From Bacteroides acidifaciens (lineage in GTDB: Bacteria > Bacteroidota > Bacteroidia > Bacteroidales > Bacteroidaceae): 64,000 nt of DNA. The DNA is taken from positions 124,001-188,000 of the forward strand of contig NZ_CAEUHO010000001.1 of the NCBI RefSeq assembly GCF_903181435.1, written 5' to 3'. Both the position numbers and the translations under genes were made by a program. Within the stretch, counting starts at the first letter, position 1, and each line of letters starts with the position of its first letter. The notes beneath the pieces were generated by a model. It saw only the letters and a program-made list of their open reading frames with translations, ran no database searches and was not told the origin of the DNA. Of this stretch, positions 8,895-17,794 are shown one piece after another.

Positions 8895-9662
8895 TTATTT
8901 CAATAAATATTCCACTTCCTTAAACATATATCCTCTTTTTGTCTGGCTCTCATCTTCCAAAATCAATCTTCCTTCGGGTTCTACACACACAATCCGTGCA
9001 AGGAACTCTCCGTCAGCATCTTTGTACCGATGCATCCCTTCCTTTCTGAAAAGCGATTTTTCATAGTGGGCAACAATTGATGAAGTATCATTCTTTTTAA
9101 GTTGATTATAATAAGACTGTATTCGCAGCATAATATTCTTCAATACCTCAAAAATATCATATTGCTTTCCTGTGATTTGGTACAATGAGACAGGATTGGG
9201 AGCCGGGCTGTGAAACTCTTCCTGGTTGATATTGATTCCGATTCCCGCAATACTTTGGCTGATATTCCGTCCCATCAAGTCGTTTTCTATCAATATGCCG
9301 CATATTTTCTTCTCTTTCCAGTAAATATCGTTCGGCCATTTGATAGAAACATCATTAGTATAAGTATCCAGTTCTTCTTTGATAGCTAAAGATATAATCT
9401 GAGAAATAAGAAACTGGCGGCGTGCTTCCAGAAACTCGGGAAGAAGCACAAAGCTGAAAAGGAGATTTTTGTACGGCTCCGATTCCCACGAATTTCCACG
9501 CTGTCCCCGTCCGGAAGTTTGGAAGTCGGCGACTACAGTCGTAAACTCTTCTATCTTTTCTTGGGCACACAGAGTTTGCAGATAGTTGTTGGTAGAGTTC
9601 GTTTCGCTGATATGAACCAATGGAACCGGAAATAATTCAGGGGAGAGCATCATATTCTGCAC
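8895..9662 (-). CDS. birA: Biotin--[acetyl-CoA-carboxylase] ligase
   Basis: Attaches biotin to the biotin carboxyl carrier protein. The 255-residue enzyme has the biotinyl-AMP loop SGRGQRGNSWES near residue 51 and the KWPND motif near residue 105. There is no N-terminal helix-turn-helix, so this is a monofunctional ligase without the repressor role of E. coli BirA. Its 5' end overlaps the YjbR-like gene by 26 bp, indicating translational coupling. Confidence 0.93.
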   Translation of the reverse strand: MQNMMLSPELFPVPLVHISETNSTNNYLQTLCAQEKIEEFTTVVADFQTSGRGQRGNSWESEPYKNLLFSFVLLPEFLEARRQFLISQIISLAIKEELDTYTNDVSIKWPNDIYWKEKKICGILIENDLMGRNISQSIAGIGININQEEFHSPAPNPVSLYQITGKQYDIFEVLKNIMLRIQSYYNQLKKNDTSSIVAHYEKSLFRKEGMHRYKDADGEFLARIVCVEPEGRLILEDESQTKRGYMFKEVEYLLK

Positions 9663-9993
9663 GTAGCTTTTTTGTAAACTTCTTGATTACTTCATCATAA
9701 GAGTGGTCTATCAGCTCTTTCATGAGTTTGTCATCTACATCACTGTCAAAGCGGACGCTATTCCAGTACTTCTTGTTGAAATGGTAAGCTCCTTCAATTC
9801 CGGAATAATGTTCGCGCAGTTCAATCGCCTTTTCCGGATCGCATTTTAATGAGATGTGATTTGCTCCTTCCAGGTCAATAAGGGCAAACATCTTGTTCAT
9901 TACTTTTATAACAAGTGATACCTCATCAAAAGGAAAAGATTCGGTAGTTCCTTTCTTGTTTAAGCAATATTCTCTGACAGTTTCTACGTTCAT
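9637..9993 (-). CDS. MmcQ/YjbR-family protein
   Basis: Small 118-residue protein of the YjbR/CyaY-like fold: MNVETVREYCLNKKGTTESF at the N-terminus, the KVMNKMFAL segment near residue 31 and the NSVRFDSD stretch near residue 77. The family is described as DNA-binding-like, but its cellular role is not established. The end overlaps birA by 26 bp and the two are co-transcribed. TAAATTTG (complement of 10001-10008) may serve as its -7 element. Confidence 0.85.
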   Translation of the reverse strand: MNVETVREYCLNKKGTTESFPFDEVSLVIKVMNKMFALIDLEGANHISLKCDPEKAIELREHYSGIEGAYHFNKKYWNSVRFDSDVDDKLMKELIDHSYDEVIKKFTKKLRAEYDALP

Positions 9994-10048
9994 AATAATT
10001 CAAATTTATAATAAATCAGTGTACACTTTGCACTTTTGGGTGTGAACT

Positions 10049-10414
10049 TTAGAATAAAGGCGGATAAAATGCCTCTTTCATATGCTCAATCTTAAAATCT
10101 CCATCGTTACCCACTACGGTAATAATATCGAAACGTACAGGGATGTCAATTTGAAATAGTTTCATATACGTATCCGCAGCGCGTACAGTACGTCTTATCT
10201 TGGGTAAATCAACGGCATCTTCCGGCTCTGCAAACTGAGTGTTGCTGCGTGTTTTCACTTCTGCTACAATCAATTCAAGGTCCTTTACAGCCACAATATC
10301 TAATTCCAAACGGCCTTTTCTCCAATTTCGGTCGCGGATGATATAGCCTTGCTGTTCCAGATAGGCTACTGCGGCATTTTCTCCGGCTTTACCCAATTCA
10401 TTATGTTTCGCCAT
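10049..10414 (-). CDS. YraN-family (UPF0102) endonuclease-like protein
   Basis: 121-residue member of UPF0102, whose fold resembles Holliday-junction resolvases and restriction endonucleases. Visible are the N-terminal GKAGENAAVAYLEQQGY and the putative nuclease core LDIVA followed by VAEVKTRS, which gives the Asp and the E-x-K of the PD-(D/E)XK motif. The ATG at 10414 is preferred over one 12 bp upstream, because a TAAATTTG -7 element (complement of 10424-10431) overlaps the upstream one. Even so the leader would be very short. Confidence 0.88.
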   Translation of the reverse strand: MAKHNELGKAGENAAVAYLEQQGYIIRDRNWRKGRLELDIVAVKDLELIVAEVKTRSNTQFAEPEDAVDLPKIRRTVRAADTYMKLFQIDIPVRFDIITVVGNDGDFKIEHMKEAFYPPLF

Positions 10415-10443
10415 CTTTTTTTGCAAATTTACTGCTTTTATTC

Positions 10444-10473
10444 TTTGAATTTACAGAAGTAAAAGTAATTTTG
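10444..10473 (+). promoter_or_regulatory. Promoter of the small RHH-like gene
   Basis: TTTG (10444-10447), 18-bp spacer, TAATTTTG (10466-10473). It lies in a 67-bp divergent region facing the -7 element of the YraN gene. Predicted transcription starts within a few nucleotides of the ATG at 10482. Confidence 0.6.
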
Positions 10474-10481
10474 CAGAAGAT

Positions 10482-10715
10482 ATGAGAAAAAGAAGTAAGA
10501 AGTGCCTGAAAATGCACGTCGAATGTACTAAAAGAGAACGACGGATGAGCATTTTGTTGAGCGATGAAGAGCAACTGATTGTAGATCGTTATCTTGAAAA
10601 GTACAAGATAACGAATAAGTCACGTTGGCTTCGCGAAACCATTCTCATGTTTATCCATAAGAATATGGAAGAAGATTATCCGACCCTTTTCGGTGAGCAC
10701 GATATGAGACGATAG
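10482..10715 (+). CDS. Small basic protein, ribbon-helix-helix-like
   Basis: 77 residues, strongly basic N-terminus (MRKRSKKCLK), then a segment RRMSILLSDEEQLIVDRYLE followed by KSRWLRETIL. A short strand then two helices is the pattern of a ribbon-helix-helix DNA-binding protein and resembles accessory proteins of relaxosomes. No mobilisation gene is nearby, so a chromosomal regulatory role is as likely. An internal ATG at 10512 is a possible alternative start, since the promoter lies almost on the first ATG. It is followed by tadA 30 bp later. Confidence 0.65.
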   Translation: MRKRSKKCLKMHVECTKRERRMSILLSDEEQLIVDRYLEKYKITNKSRWLRETILMFIHKNMEEDYPTLFGEHDMRR

Positions 10716-10745
10716 GGGATAGTTTATGATTAAAAATTAAAGAGA

Positions 10746-11180
10746 GTGCTGGACGATACTTATTTCATGAAACAGGCTTTGATAGAGGCACGTAAAGCTG
10801 CCGAGCGGGGAGAAGTGCCCGTAGGGGCTGTTGTGGTTTGTAAAGAGCGGATTATTGCGCGTGCCCACAATCTCACGGAAACATTGAATGATGTGACAGC
10901 CCATGCCGAAATGCAGGCGATTACTGCTGCAGCCAATGTTCTTGGTGGTAAATATCTCAATGAATGTACCCTGTATGTCACAGTTGAACCCTGTGTGATG
11001 TGTGCCGGAGCTATCGCCTGGGCACAAACGGGCAGACTCGTGTTTGGCGCCGAAGATGAGAAACGTGGCTATCAGAAATATGCCGGTTCGGCTCTGCATC
11101 CTAAAACAGTCGTTGTTAAAGGCTTGATGGCTGATGAGTGTGCTAAGCTTATGAAAGAGTTTTTTGCTGCGAAACGTTGA
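10746..11180 (+). CDS. tadA: tRNA-specific adenosine deaminase
   Basis: Zinc-dependent nucleoside deaminase that makes inosine at the wobble position of tRNA-Arg(ACG). 144 residues with the HAE motif (TAHAEMQAI near residue 51) and the PCxxC motif (VEPCVMCAGA near residue 80). The start is GTG at 10746, encoding the product MLDDTYFMKQALIEA. The next ATG would remove the first seven residues of the conserved helix. It ends 4 bp from the convergent DUF4834 gene. Confidence 0.9.
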   Translation: MLDDTYFMKQALIEARKAAERGEVPVGAVVVCKERIIARAHNLTETLNDVTAHAEMQAITAAANVLGGKYLNECTLYVTVEPCVMCAGAIAWAQTGRLVFGAEDEKRGYQKYAGSALHPKTVVVKGLMADECAKLMKEFFAAKR

Positions 11181-11184
11181 TCAT

Positions 11185-11487
11185 TTATTCCTTAATTTCC
11201 TCAAAGTCTACATACTCACCATCATCCTGCGTGAATATTTTCTTGTGTCTTCTTCCCGATACATTCTCTGAATATATTTCTTCTTCATTATCTGTTGGAT
11301 TCTGGGGGCTCTGACCGTATTCCTGTTGTCCTGTAGCAGTACGTCCGGATTCGGCTTGTTTCGGACGAGATGATGACGACGAACGGCGACCGATCCCGAA
11401 TATGGCTCTTAGCAAAAATCCGATAATCGAAAGACCAAATACGACAATGGCAATAATAAAGATAAGTATAAATAAAAGTATATGCAT
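11185..11487 (-). CDS. DUF4834-family membrane protein
   Basis: 100 residues: one N-terminal transmembrane helix (about 3-28), a serine-rich basic linker, then an acidic tail ending DGEYVDFEEIKE. This layout is characteristic of the Bacteroidetes DUF4834 family, whose function is unknown. It lies downstream of psd-pssA on the same strand with a 67-bp gap, so it may be part of that operon. Confidence 0.78.
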   Translation of the reverse strand: MHILLFILIFIIAIVVFGLSIIGFLLRAIFGIGRRSSSSSRPKQAESGRTATGQQEYGQSPQNPTDNEEEIYSENVSGRRHKKIFTQDDGEYVDFEEIKE

Positions 11488-11554
11488 CGGGCTATGATTT
11501 TTACGTTGTAACTTTGATAAAACTCATAGTACAACAAACGTGCCAAGAGATTGT

Positions 11555-12262
11555 TTATTTACTTTTTCTTGTAAAAAGTGAAAGTAAAATATACCATACA
11601 ATAATGGCCGCAAAGCTACTGATTCCCAGAAAAACAAGGAAAGGAATACAAATAATCAAGAAAATAAAACTGACTTTATTGTCAGCCCATGACAGATTTT
11701 TGAATTTCAGGGAAAACATAGGTATTTCTGATACCAGCAACCATGAAAACAGACAGACAAGTATAAAAAGATAGACAGGATGGCAGTTTTCGGAAACCAG
11801 CAAGTCATGTGCCCCTGCTACCAAAGAGCCCCAAAATAAAGCATTTGCGGGAACAGGAAGACCGACAAAAGAGCTTGTCTGCCGGGTATCATTATTGAAC
11901 TTAGCCAAACGCAAAGCGGAGAATACGGAAATCAAAAATGCCGCATAAGGCAGATATGGAGCAATAAATTCCATACTTGCGGGATAGTACATCTCTTTAA
12001 ACAAAGAGAATACAATCAGTGAAGGCGCCACACCGAAACTGACATCATCTGCCAACGAATCCAAGTCTTTTCCGATGATGGAATGTGCATTGAGCGTACG
12101 GGCCAACAGTCCGTCAAAGAAATCGAAAATGGCACTTAAGATAATGAAAAGCAATGCCAGCTCGTATTTTGCTTCAAAAGCCATGACGCAAGCAATACAA
12201 CCGGAGAAAAGGTTCAGGCAGGTTACGGTATTCGGAATACTGTTTTTAATAACGTTTGTCAT
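11555..12262 (-). CDS. pssA: CDP-diacylglycerol--serine O-phosphatidyltransferase
   Basis: Makes phosphatidylserine from CDP-diacylglycerol and serine in the inner membrane. 235 residues with about eight hydrophobic segments. The CDP-alcohol phosphotransferase signature is complete at about residues 49-72: DG-x2-AR-x8-G-x3-D-x3-D in FFDGLLARTLN...GKDLDSLADD. It starts 10 bp after psd, so the two consecutive steps of phosphatidylethanolamine synthesis are in one operon. Confidence 0.95.
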   Translation of the reverse strand: MTNVIKNSIPNTVTCLNLFSGCIACVMAFEAKYELALLFIILSAIFDFFDGLLARTLNAHSIIGKDLDSLADDVSFGVAPSLIVFSLFKEMYYPASMEFIAPYLPYAAFLISVFSALRLAKFNNDTRQTSSFVGLPVPANALFWGSLVAGAHDLLVSENCHPVYLFILVCLFSWLLVSEIPMFSLKFKNLSWADNKVSFIFLIICIPFLVFLGISSFAAIIVWYILLSLFTRKSK

Positions 12263-12272
12263 TGTGACAGAA

Positions 12273-12959
12273 TTATTTGAGTTTTGCGATAACCGTTTGG
12301 TTACCGGTTGTTAATTGCCCCATGCTGACACATACTTCTGTGCCGATAGGCAAATATACATCCACGCGGGAGCCGAATTTGATGAATCCCATGTGTTCGT
12401 CGATATAACATTCTTCGCCTACTTCCGCGTAGGTTACGATACGGCGTGCTACAGCACCGGCAATTTGGCGTGTGAGTATTTCCACTCCTTCGGGAGTTTC
12501 AATCACTACCGTAGAACGTTCGTTTTCTGTGCTGGCTTTCGGAAGCCAGGCTTTCATAAAGTTGCCATTGTGGTGAGCCACCTTTTTGACGGTACCGTCC
12601 ACCGGATACCAGTTGGCGTGAACATTCACAATGCTCATAAAGATAGAAATCATCAATCGGCGGTCGTGGAAATATTCGTTCTCATCGACTTCTTCGATAA
12701 CAACGATTTTACCATCGGCAGGTGCCACGACTATTTTCTCGGTGTCCTGCCCGAAAAGACGGATCGGACAACGGAAGAAGTTCACCATTAGCAGATAGAT
12801 TGCGATACTCGCTACTGCTACCACATAAAATGGAATTTTGCAATCGATTCCCCAATAAAGAGCTGCATTCATCAGTAGCAATAGCAAAAAGCTAGCCCAT
12901 AATATATGTGTTCCTTCGCGGTGAATACGTATTTTCTTCAATTTTTTTAGTCGGCCCAT
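12273..12959 (-). CDS. psd: Phosphatidylserine decarboxylase proenzyme
   Basis: Pyruvoyl enzyme converting phosphatidylserine to phosphatidylethanolamine. 228 residues, the shorter PSD-A form: two N-terminal transmembrane helices (about 15-60), then the catalytic domain with [11 protein letters not shown] near residue 112 and the self-cleavage Gly-Ser in [13 protein letters not shown] near residue 195. The Ser becomes the pyruvoyl group. First gene of the psd-pssA operon, with its own promoter upstream. Confidence 0.95.
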   Translation of the reverse strand: MGRLKKLKKIRIHREGTHILWASFLLLLLMNAALYWGIDCKIPFYVVAVASIAIYLLMVNFFRCPIRLFGQDTEKIVVAPADGKIVVIEEVDENEYFHDRRLMISIFMSIVNVHANWYPVDGTVKKVAHHNGNFMKAWLPKASTENERSTVVIETPEGVEILTRQIAGAVARRIVTYAEVGEECYIDEHMGFIKFGSRVDVYLPIGTEVCVSMGQLTTGNQTVIAKLK

Positions 12960-12984
12960 GAGTGCTGTTTAATGATATTGTCTG

Positions 12985-13015
12985 CAAAAATATACTTAAT
13001 TTAAAAAATCAGCAA
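12985..13015 (-). promoter_or_regulatory. Promoter of psd-pssA
   Basis: Minus strand: TTG (complement of 13013-13015), 20-bp spacer, TATTTTTG (complement of 12985-12992). Divergent from the dnaE promoter. Confidence 0.65.
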
Positions 13016-13063
13016 GTAAATGAGCATAGAAATGTGAATGTTGATAACTTTTTGAGGATTATT

Positions 13064-13094
13064 TTTGTTTATAACTCAAGAGGTCGTACTTTTA
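13064..13094 (+). promoter_or_regulatory. Promoter of dnaE
   Basis: TTTG (13064-13067), 19-bp spacer, TACTTTTA (13087-13094), one mismatch from TAnnTTTG. It leaves a leader of about 20 nt before the ATG at 13121. Confidence 0.55.
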
Positions 13095-13120
13095 TGCCTT
13101 CAAATTAACTACTTATCATT

Positions 13121-16100
13121 ATGCAGGATTTCGTTCATTTACATGTCCATACCCAGTATTCTCTCTTGGATGGTCAGGCAAGCGTGGCTCGTCTGGTAGA
13201 TAAGGCGATGAAGAATGGAATGAAGGGTATTGCCGTGACCGATCATGGAAATATGTTCGGTATCAAGGAATTTACGAACTACGTCAATAAGAAGAATAGC
13301 GGTCCGAAAGGTGAAGTCAAGGACTTGAAAAAGCGGATAGCGGGAATTGAAGCCGGTACCATAGAGTGTGAGGACAAAGAAGCGGAGATTGCCGCTTGCA
13401 AAGCCAAGATAGTGGAAGCGGAAAACAAACTTTTCAAACCCATCATCGGTTGTGAAATGTATGTGGCGCGCCGCACAATGGATTTGAAAGAAGGAAAGCC
13501 AGACCAAAGCGGTTATCACTTGATTGTATTGGCTAAGAACGAAAAAGGCTATCATAACCTTATTAAATTAGTATCGCACGCGTGGACGCGCGGATATTAT
13601 ATGCGTCCGCGTACAGACCGCAGCGAACTCGAAAAGTATCATGAAGGACTGATTGTCTGCTCCGCCTGCCTCGGTGGTGAGATACCGAAACGGATTACTG
13701 CCGGACAATTTGCGGAAGCTGAAGAAGCTATACAATGGTATAAGAATTTGTTCGGTGATGATTTTTATCTTGAGATGCAGCGCCATAAGGCAACTGTTCC
13801 CCGTGCCAATCACGAATGTTACCCATTGCAGGTAAATGTGAACAAATACCTGATGGAATACGCTCAGAAGTTCAACATCAAGCTGGTTTGTACGAACGAC
13901 GTCCACTTCGTGGATGAAGAAAATGCCGAAGCACATGACCGCCTGATTTGTTTGAGTACCGGTAAGGACCTGGATGATCCGAGCCGTATGCTTTACACCA
14001 AACAGGAATGGATGAAAACACGGGAGGAGATGAATGAGCTCTTTGCCGATGTGCCGGAAGCCTTGAGCAATACGTTGGAAATCCTCGACAAAGTAGAATA
14101 TTACTCTATCGACCATGCGCCTATCATGCCTACTTTCGCTATTCCCGAAGATTTCGGGACGGAAGAGGGATATAGGGCTAAATATACGGAAAAAGACCTT
14201 TACGATGAGTTCACCCAAGATGAGCATGGTAATGTGGTGTTGAGTGAAGAAGAAGGGAAGGCAAAAATCAAACGTCTGGGTGGCTACGATAAACTTTATC
14301 GTATCAAACTCGAAGGAGACTATCTTGCCAAGCTGGCTTTTGACGGAGCGAAGCGGATATATGGCGAACCGTTGACCGAAGAAGTAAAGGAACGTATGAA
14401 TTTCGAATTGTACATCATGAAGACGATGGGGTTCCCCGGATACTTCTTGATTGTGCAGGACTTTATCAATGCTGCCCGTAAAGAGTTGGGGGTATCCGTA
14501 GGGCCGGGGCGTGGTTCCGCTGCCGGTTCGGCAGTGGCATACTGCCTGGGCATTACGAAAATCGACCCTATCCAGTATGACTTGCTGTTCGAACGTTTCC
14601 TGAATCCTGACCGTATTTCATTGCCCGATATTGATGTGGACTTCGATGATGACGGTCGTGGTGAAGTGCTCCGGTGGGTGACTAATAAATACGGGCAAGA
14701 AAAAGTGGCTCATATCATCACTTATGGTACGATGGCTACGAAATTGGCGATTAAGGACGTTGCCCGTGTGCAAAAACTTCCTCTCTCCGAATCTGACCGT
14801 CTGGCAAAATTAGTGCCGGACAAGATTCCCGACAAGAAGTTGAACTTGCGAAACGCCATCGAATATGTTCCCGAATTGCAGGCAGCCGAAGTATCGCCAG
14901 ACCCATTGGTGAGAGATACGCTCAAATATGCCAAGATGCTTGAGGGTAACGTGCGCGGTACAGGTGTGCATGCATGTGGTACGATTATCTGCCGTGATGA
15001 TATTACCGATTGGGTGCCGGTCAGCACCGCCGACGATAAGGAAACGGGTGAAAAGATGCTCGTCACCCAGTATGAAGGATCGGTCATTGAGGATACCGGA
15101 CTGATTAAAATGGACTTTCTGGGACTGAAAACTTTGTCCATTATCAAGGAAGCTGTCGAAAATATCCGTCTGAGCCGTAGCATCGAAGTAGATGTGGATA
15201 TGATAGATATCAACGACCCTGCTACCTATAAGTTATACAGTGATGGTCGTACGATTGGTACATTCCAGTTTGAATCTGCCGGTATGCAGAAGTACTTGCG
15301 CGAATTGCAGCCTTCCACATTCGAAGATTTGATTGCCATGAATGCCCTCTATCGTCCGGGACCGATGGATTATATTCCTGACTTCATTGACCGTAAACAT
15401 GGTCGTAAGCCGATTGAATATGATATTCCAATAATGGAGAAATACCTGAAAGATACGTATGGTATTACAGTCTATCAGGAACAGGTGATGCTTTTGTCAC
15501 GTCTGTTGGCGGACTTTACTCGTGGCGAATCTGATGCTCTTCGTAAAGCAATGGGTAAGAAGCTGCGTGACAAGCTGGATCACATGAAACCTAAATTTAT
15601 CGAAGGCGGACGAAAAAACGGACATGACCCGAAAGTCCTCGAAAAGATTTGGACGGACTGGGAAAAGTTTGCGTCCTATGCGTTCAATAAATCGCATGCT
15701 ACCTGCTATTCATGGGTTGCTTATCAAACGGCTTATCTGAAAGCGAACTATCCTGCCGAATATATGGCGGCTGTTATGAGCCGAAGTTTGTCGAATATTA
15801 CTGATATCACGAAACTGATGGACGAATGTAAGGCAATGGGTATCCAGACACTTGGACCGGATGTGAATGAGAGTAATCTGAAATTTACTGTAAACCATGA
15901 CGGTAATATCCGTTTCGGACTTGGTGCGGTGAAGGGGGTAGGCGAAGCCGCTGTGCAAAGCATTATGGAAGAGCGTGAAAAGAATGGGCCTTTTGCCGGA
16001 ATTTTCGACTTTGTGCAACGTGTCAACTTGAATGCCTGCAACAAGAAGAACATGGAATGTCTCGCATTGGCCGGTGGCTTTGACAGTTTTCCGGAACTGA

Positions 16101-16927
16101 AACGTGAGCAATATTTCGCAGTCAACTCCAAAGGGGAGGTATTCCTGGAAACTCTGATGCGTTATGGAAACCGTTACCAGGCAGATAAGATGGCTGCTGT
16201 CAACTCCTTGTTCGGTGGTGAGAACGTGATTGATGTGGCAACTCCTGAAATTCCCCAGGGAGTGGAGCGTTGGAGTGATCTTGACCGTCTGAACCGGGAG
16301 CGCGACCTAGTCGGTATCTATCTTTCCGCTCATCCGTTGGATGAATTCTCTATTGTATTGGAACATGTCTGCAATACTCGTATGGCAGATTTGGAAGATA
16401 AAGCAGCATTAGCCGGTCGTGAAATAACAATGGGCGGCATTGTGACCAGTGTTCGTCGTGGAATCAGTAAGAATGGAAATCCTTATGGCATCGCCAAGAT
16501 AGAAGACTATTCCGGTTCTACCGAAATCCCATTCTGGGGAAATGACTGGGTGACTTATCAGGGATATCTCAACGAGGGTACTTTTTTATATATCAAAGCC
16601 CGTTGCCAGGCAAAACAATGGCGGCAGGATGAACTGGAAGTGAAGATAACCTCTATGGAACTTCTACCGGACGTAAAAGAAGAATTGGTACAGAAGATAA
16701 CAATCGTTATTCCATTGTCAGTCTTGAACTCTGCGTTAGTCACAGAACTGGCGACGTTGACGAAAGACCATCCGGGCAATACGGAGCTTTATTTCAAAGT
16801 GACGGATGATGCTGATATAAACCATATGTCGGTTGATTTGATTTCCCGTCCGATCAAGCTTTCGGTAGGGCGTGAGTTAATTACCTATTTAAAAGACCGT
16901 CCCGAACTGGGATTTCATATAAATTGA
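13121..16927 (+). CDS. dnaE: DNA polymerase III subunit alpha
   Basis: Replicative polymerase, 1268 residues, somewhat longer than the E. coli protein. The N-terminal PHP domain starts FVHLHVHTQYSLLDG and continues with VTDHGNMFG. An insertion of about 45 residues near residues 60-105 is rich in Lys and Glu. The polymerase active site is PDIDVDFDDDGR near residue 500, giving the catalytic aspartates, and the palm glycine loop is GPGRGSAAGS near residue 463. A helix-hairpin-helix region and an OB fold (ITMGGIVTSVRRG near 1103) follow. The thioredoxin gene begins 65 bp later. Confidence 0.97.
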   Translation: MQDFVHLHVHTQYSLLDGQASVARLVDKAMKNGMKGIAVTDHGNMFGIKEFTNYVNKKNSGPKGEVKDLKKRIAGIEAGTIECEDKEAEIAACKAKIVEAENKLFKPIIGCEMYVARRTMDLKEGKPDQSGYHLIVLAKNEKGYHNLIKLVSHAWTRGYYMRPRTDRSELEKYHEGLIVCSACLGGEIPKRITAGQFAEAEEAIQWYKNLFGDDFYLEMQRHKATVPRANHECYPLQVNVNKYLMEYAQKFNIKLVCTNDVHFVDEENAEAHDRLICLSTGKDLDDPSRMLYTKQEWMKTREEMNELFADVPEALSNTLEILDKVEYYSIDHAPIMPTFAIPEDFGTEEGYRAKYTEKDLYDEFTQDEHGNVVLSEEEGKAKIKRLGGYDKLYRIKLEGDYLAKLAFDGAKRIYGEPLTEEVKERMNFELYIMKTMGFPGYFLIVQDFINAARKELGVSVGPGRGSAAGSAVAYCLGITKIDPIQYDLLFERFLNPDRISLPDIDVDFDDDGRGEVLRWVTNKYGQEKVAHIITYGTMATKLAIKDVARVQKLPLSESDRLAKLVPDKIPDKKLNLRNAIEYVPELQAAEVSPDPLVRDTLKYAKMLEGNVRGTGVHACGTIICRDDITDWVPVSTADDKETGEKMLVTQYEGSVIEDTGLIKMDFLGLKTLSIIKEAVENIRLSRSIEVDVDMIDINDPATYKLYSDGRTIGTFQFESAGMQKYLRELQPSTFEDLIAMNALYRPGPMDYIPDFIDRKHGRKPIEYDIPIMEKYLKDTYGITVYQEQVMLLSRLLADFTRGESDALRKAMGKKLRDKLDHMKPKFIEGGRKNGHDPKVLEKIWTDWEKFASYAFNKSHATCYSWVAYQTAYLKANYPAEYMAAVMSRSLSNITDITKLMDECKAMGIQTLGPDVNESNLKFTVNHDGNIRFGLGAVKGVGEAAVQSIMEEREKNGPFAGIFDFVQRVNLNACNKKNMECLALAGGFDSFPELKREQYFAVNSKGEVFLETLMRYGNRYQADKMAAVNSLFGGENVIDVATPEIPQGVERWSDLDRLNRERDLVGIYLSAHPLDEFSIVLEHVCNTRMADLEDKAALAGREITMGGIVTSVRRGISKNGNPYGIAKIEDYSGSTEIPFWGNDWVTYQGYLNEGTFLYIKARCQAKQWRQDELEVKITSMELLPDVKEELVQKITIVIPLSVLNSALVTELATLTKDHPGNTELYFKVTDDADINHMSVDLISRPIKLSVGRELITYLKDRPELGFHIN

Positions 16928-16992
16928 TTATCTTTGTGGCGGAAATAATCAACGAACTAATTTTTAATAATTAATACTTAATACTTAAAGAA

Positions 16993-17307
16993 ATGGCTTT
17001 TGAAATTACAGACAACAACTATAAAGAGGTGCTTGCAGAAGGCAAACCGGTTGTTGTGGATTTTTGGGCTCCTTGGTGTGGCCCTTGTAAAATGGTGGCT
17101 CCTATTATCGAAGAACTGGCAGCAGAGTTTGAAGGACAAGTAATCATCGGCAAATGCGATGTAGACGAAAATGGTGATGTGGCTGCCGAATATGGTATCC
17201 GTAACATCCCTACCGTACTGTTTTTCAAGAATGGTGAGATTGTAGATAAGCAGGTAGGTGCTGTAGGCAAACCTGTATTTGTAGAAAAAGTGAAGAAACT
17301 GCTCTAA
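16993..17307 (+). CDS. trxA: Thioredoxin
   Basis: Cytoplasmic thiol-disulfide reductant of 104 residues with the active site WCGPC at about residues 27-31 and the cis-proline loop IPTV near residue 71. There is no signal peptide. TATCTTTG at 16929-16936 could be the -7 element of its own promoter, overlapping the dnaE stop region, but no good -33 is seen. Confidence 0.96.
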   Translation: MAFEITDNNYKEVLAEGKPVVVDFWAPWCGPCKMVAPIIEELAAEFEGQVIIGKCDVDENGDVAAEYGIRNIPTVLFFKNGEIVDKQVGAVGKPVFVEKVKKLL

Positions 17308-17349
17308 GCGGTAATATTTGAAACTTATCACTTAATACTTAAAATTATC

Positions 17350-17685
17350 ATGGGACTGGAAGAAGACTTTTTTATGGCGGATGCTGACGACGAAAAGACC
17401 GTCGAGTTTATTAAAAATTATCTGCCTCAGGAACTGAAGGAGAAATTCGTGGACGACGAGTTGTATTACTTCATCGACTTGATCGACGAATATTATGCCG
17501 AAAGTGGTGTTCTCGATGCTAATCCCGATGAAGACGGTTACGTTGTCATTGATCTGGAAGCGATTGTGGATTACATAGTGAAAGAAGCTAAGAGTGACGG
17601 ACAAGGAGAATACGATCCTGAAGAGATTCTTTTTGTGGTTCAGGGAGAAATGGAATATGGAAACTCTCTGGGACAAGTGGACTAA
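17350..17685 (+). CDS. Conserved acidic protein of unknown function
   Basis: 111 residues, very acidic (MGLEEDFFMADADDEKTVEF), no signal peptide or membrane helix. It follows trxA by 42 bp and ends in front of an intrinsic terminator, so trxA and this gene probably share a transcript. No catalytic motif is visible. The composition suggests a small helical cytoplasmic protein. Confidence 0.75.
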   Translation: MGLEEDFFMADADDEKTVEFIKNYLPQELKEKFVDDELYYFIDLIDEYYAESGVLDANPDEDGYVVIDLEAIVDYIVKEAKSDGQGEYDPEEILFVVQGEMEYGNSLGQVD

Positions 17686-17722
17686 ACGACGTCCAGTCTC
17701 ATTGTAGATGATAAAAATGAAG

Positions 17723-17758
17723 AAAAAGTCCGAAAGATAATATTCGTTCGGGCTTTTT
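17723..17758 (+). terminator. Intrinsic terminator after trxA unit
   Basis: Stem AAAAAGTCCGAA (17723-17734) with TTCGGGCTTTTT (17747-17758), one G-T pair, loop of 12 nt, ending in a run of seven T. Confidence 0.8.
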
Positions 17759-17794
17759 TTGAATCATTTTGCAACCTTAAATATGACAATACTA

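Noticed and set aside
13568..14227. Long open frame antisense to dnaE
   Set aside because: Shadow of the dnaE coding strand; no motif.
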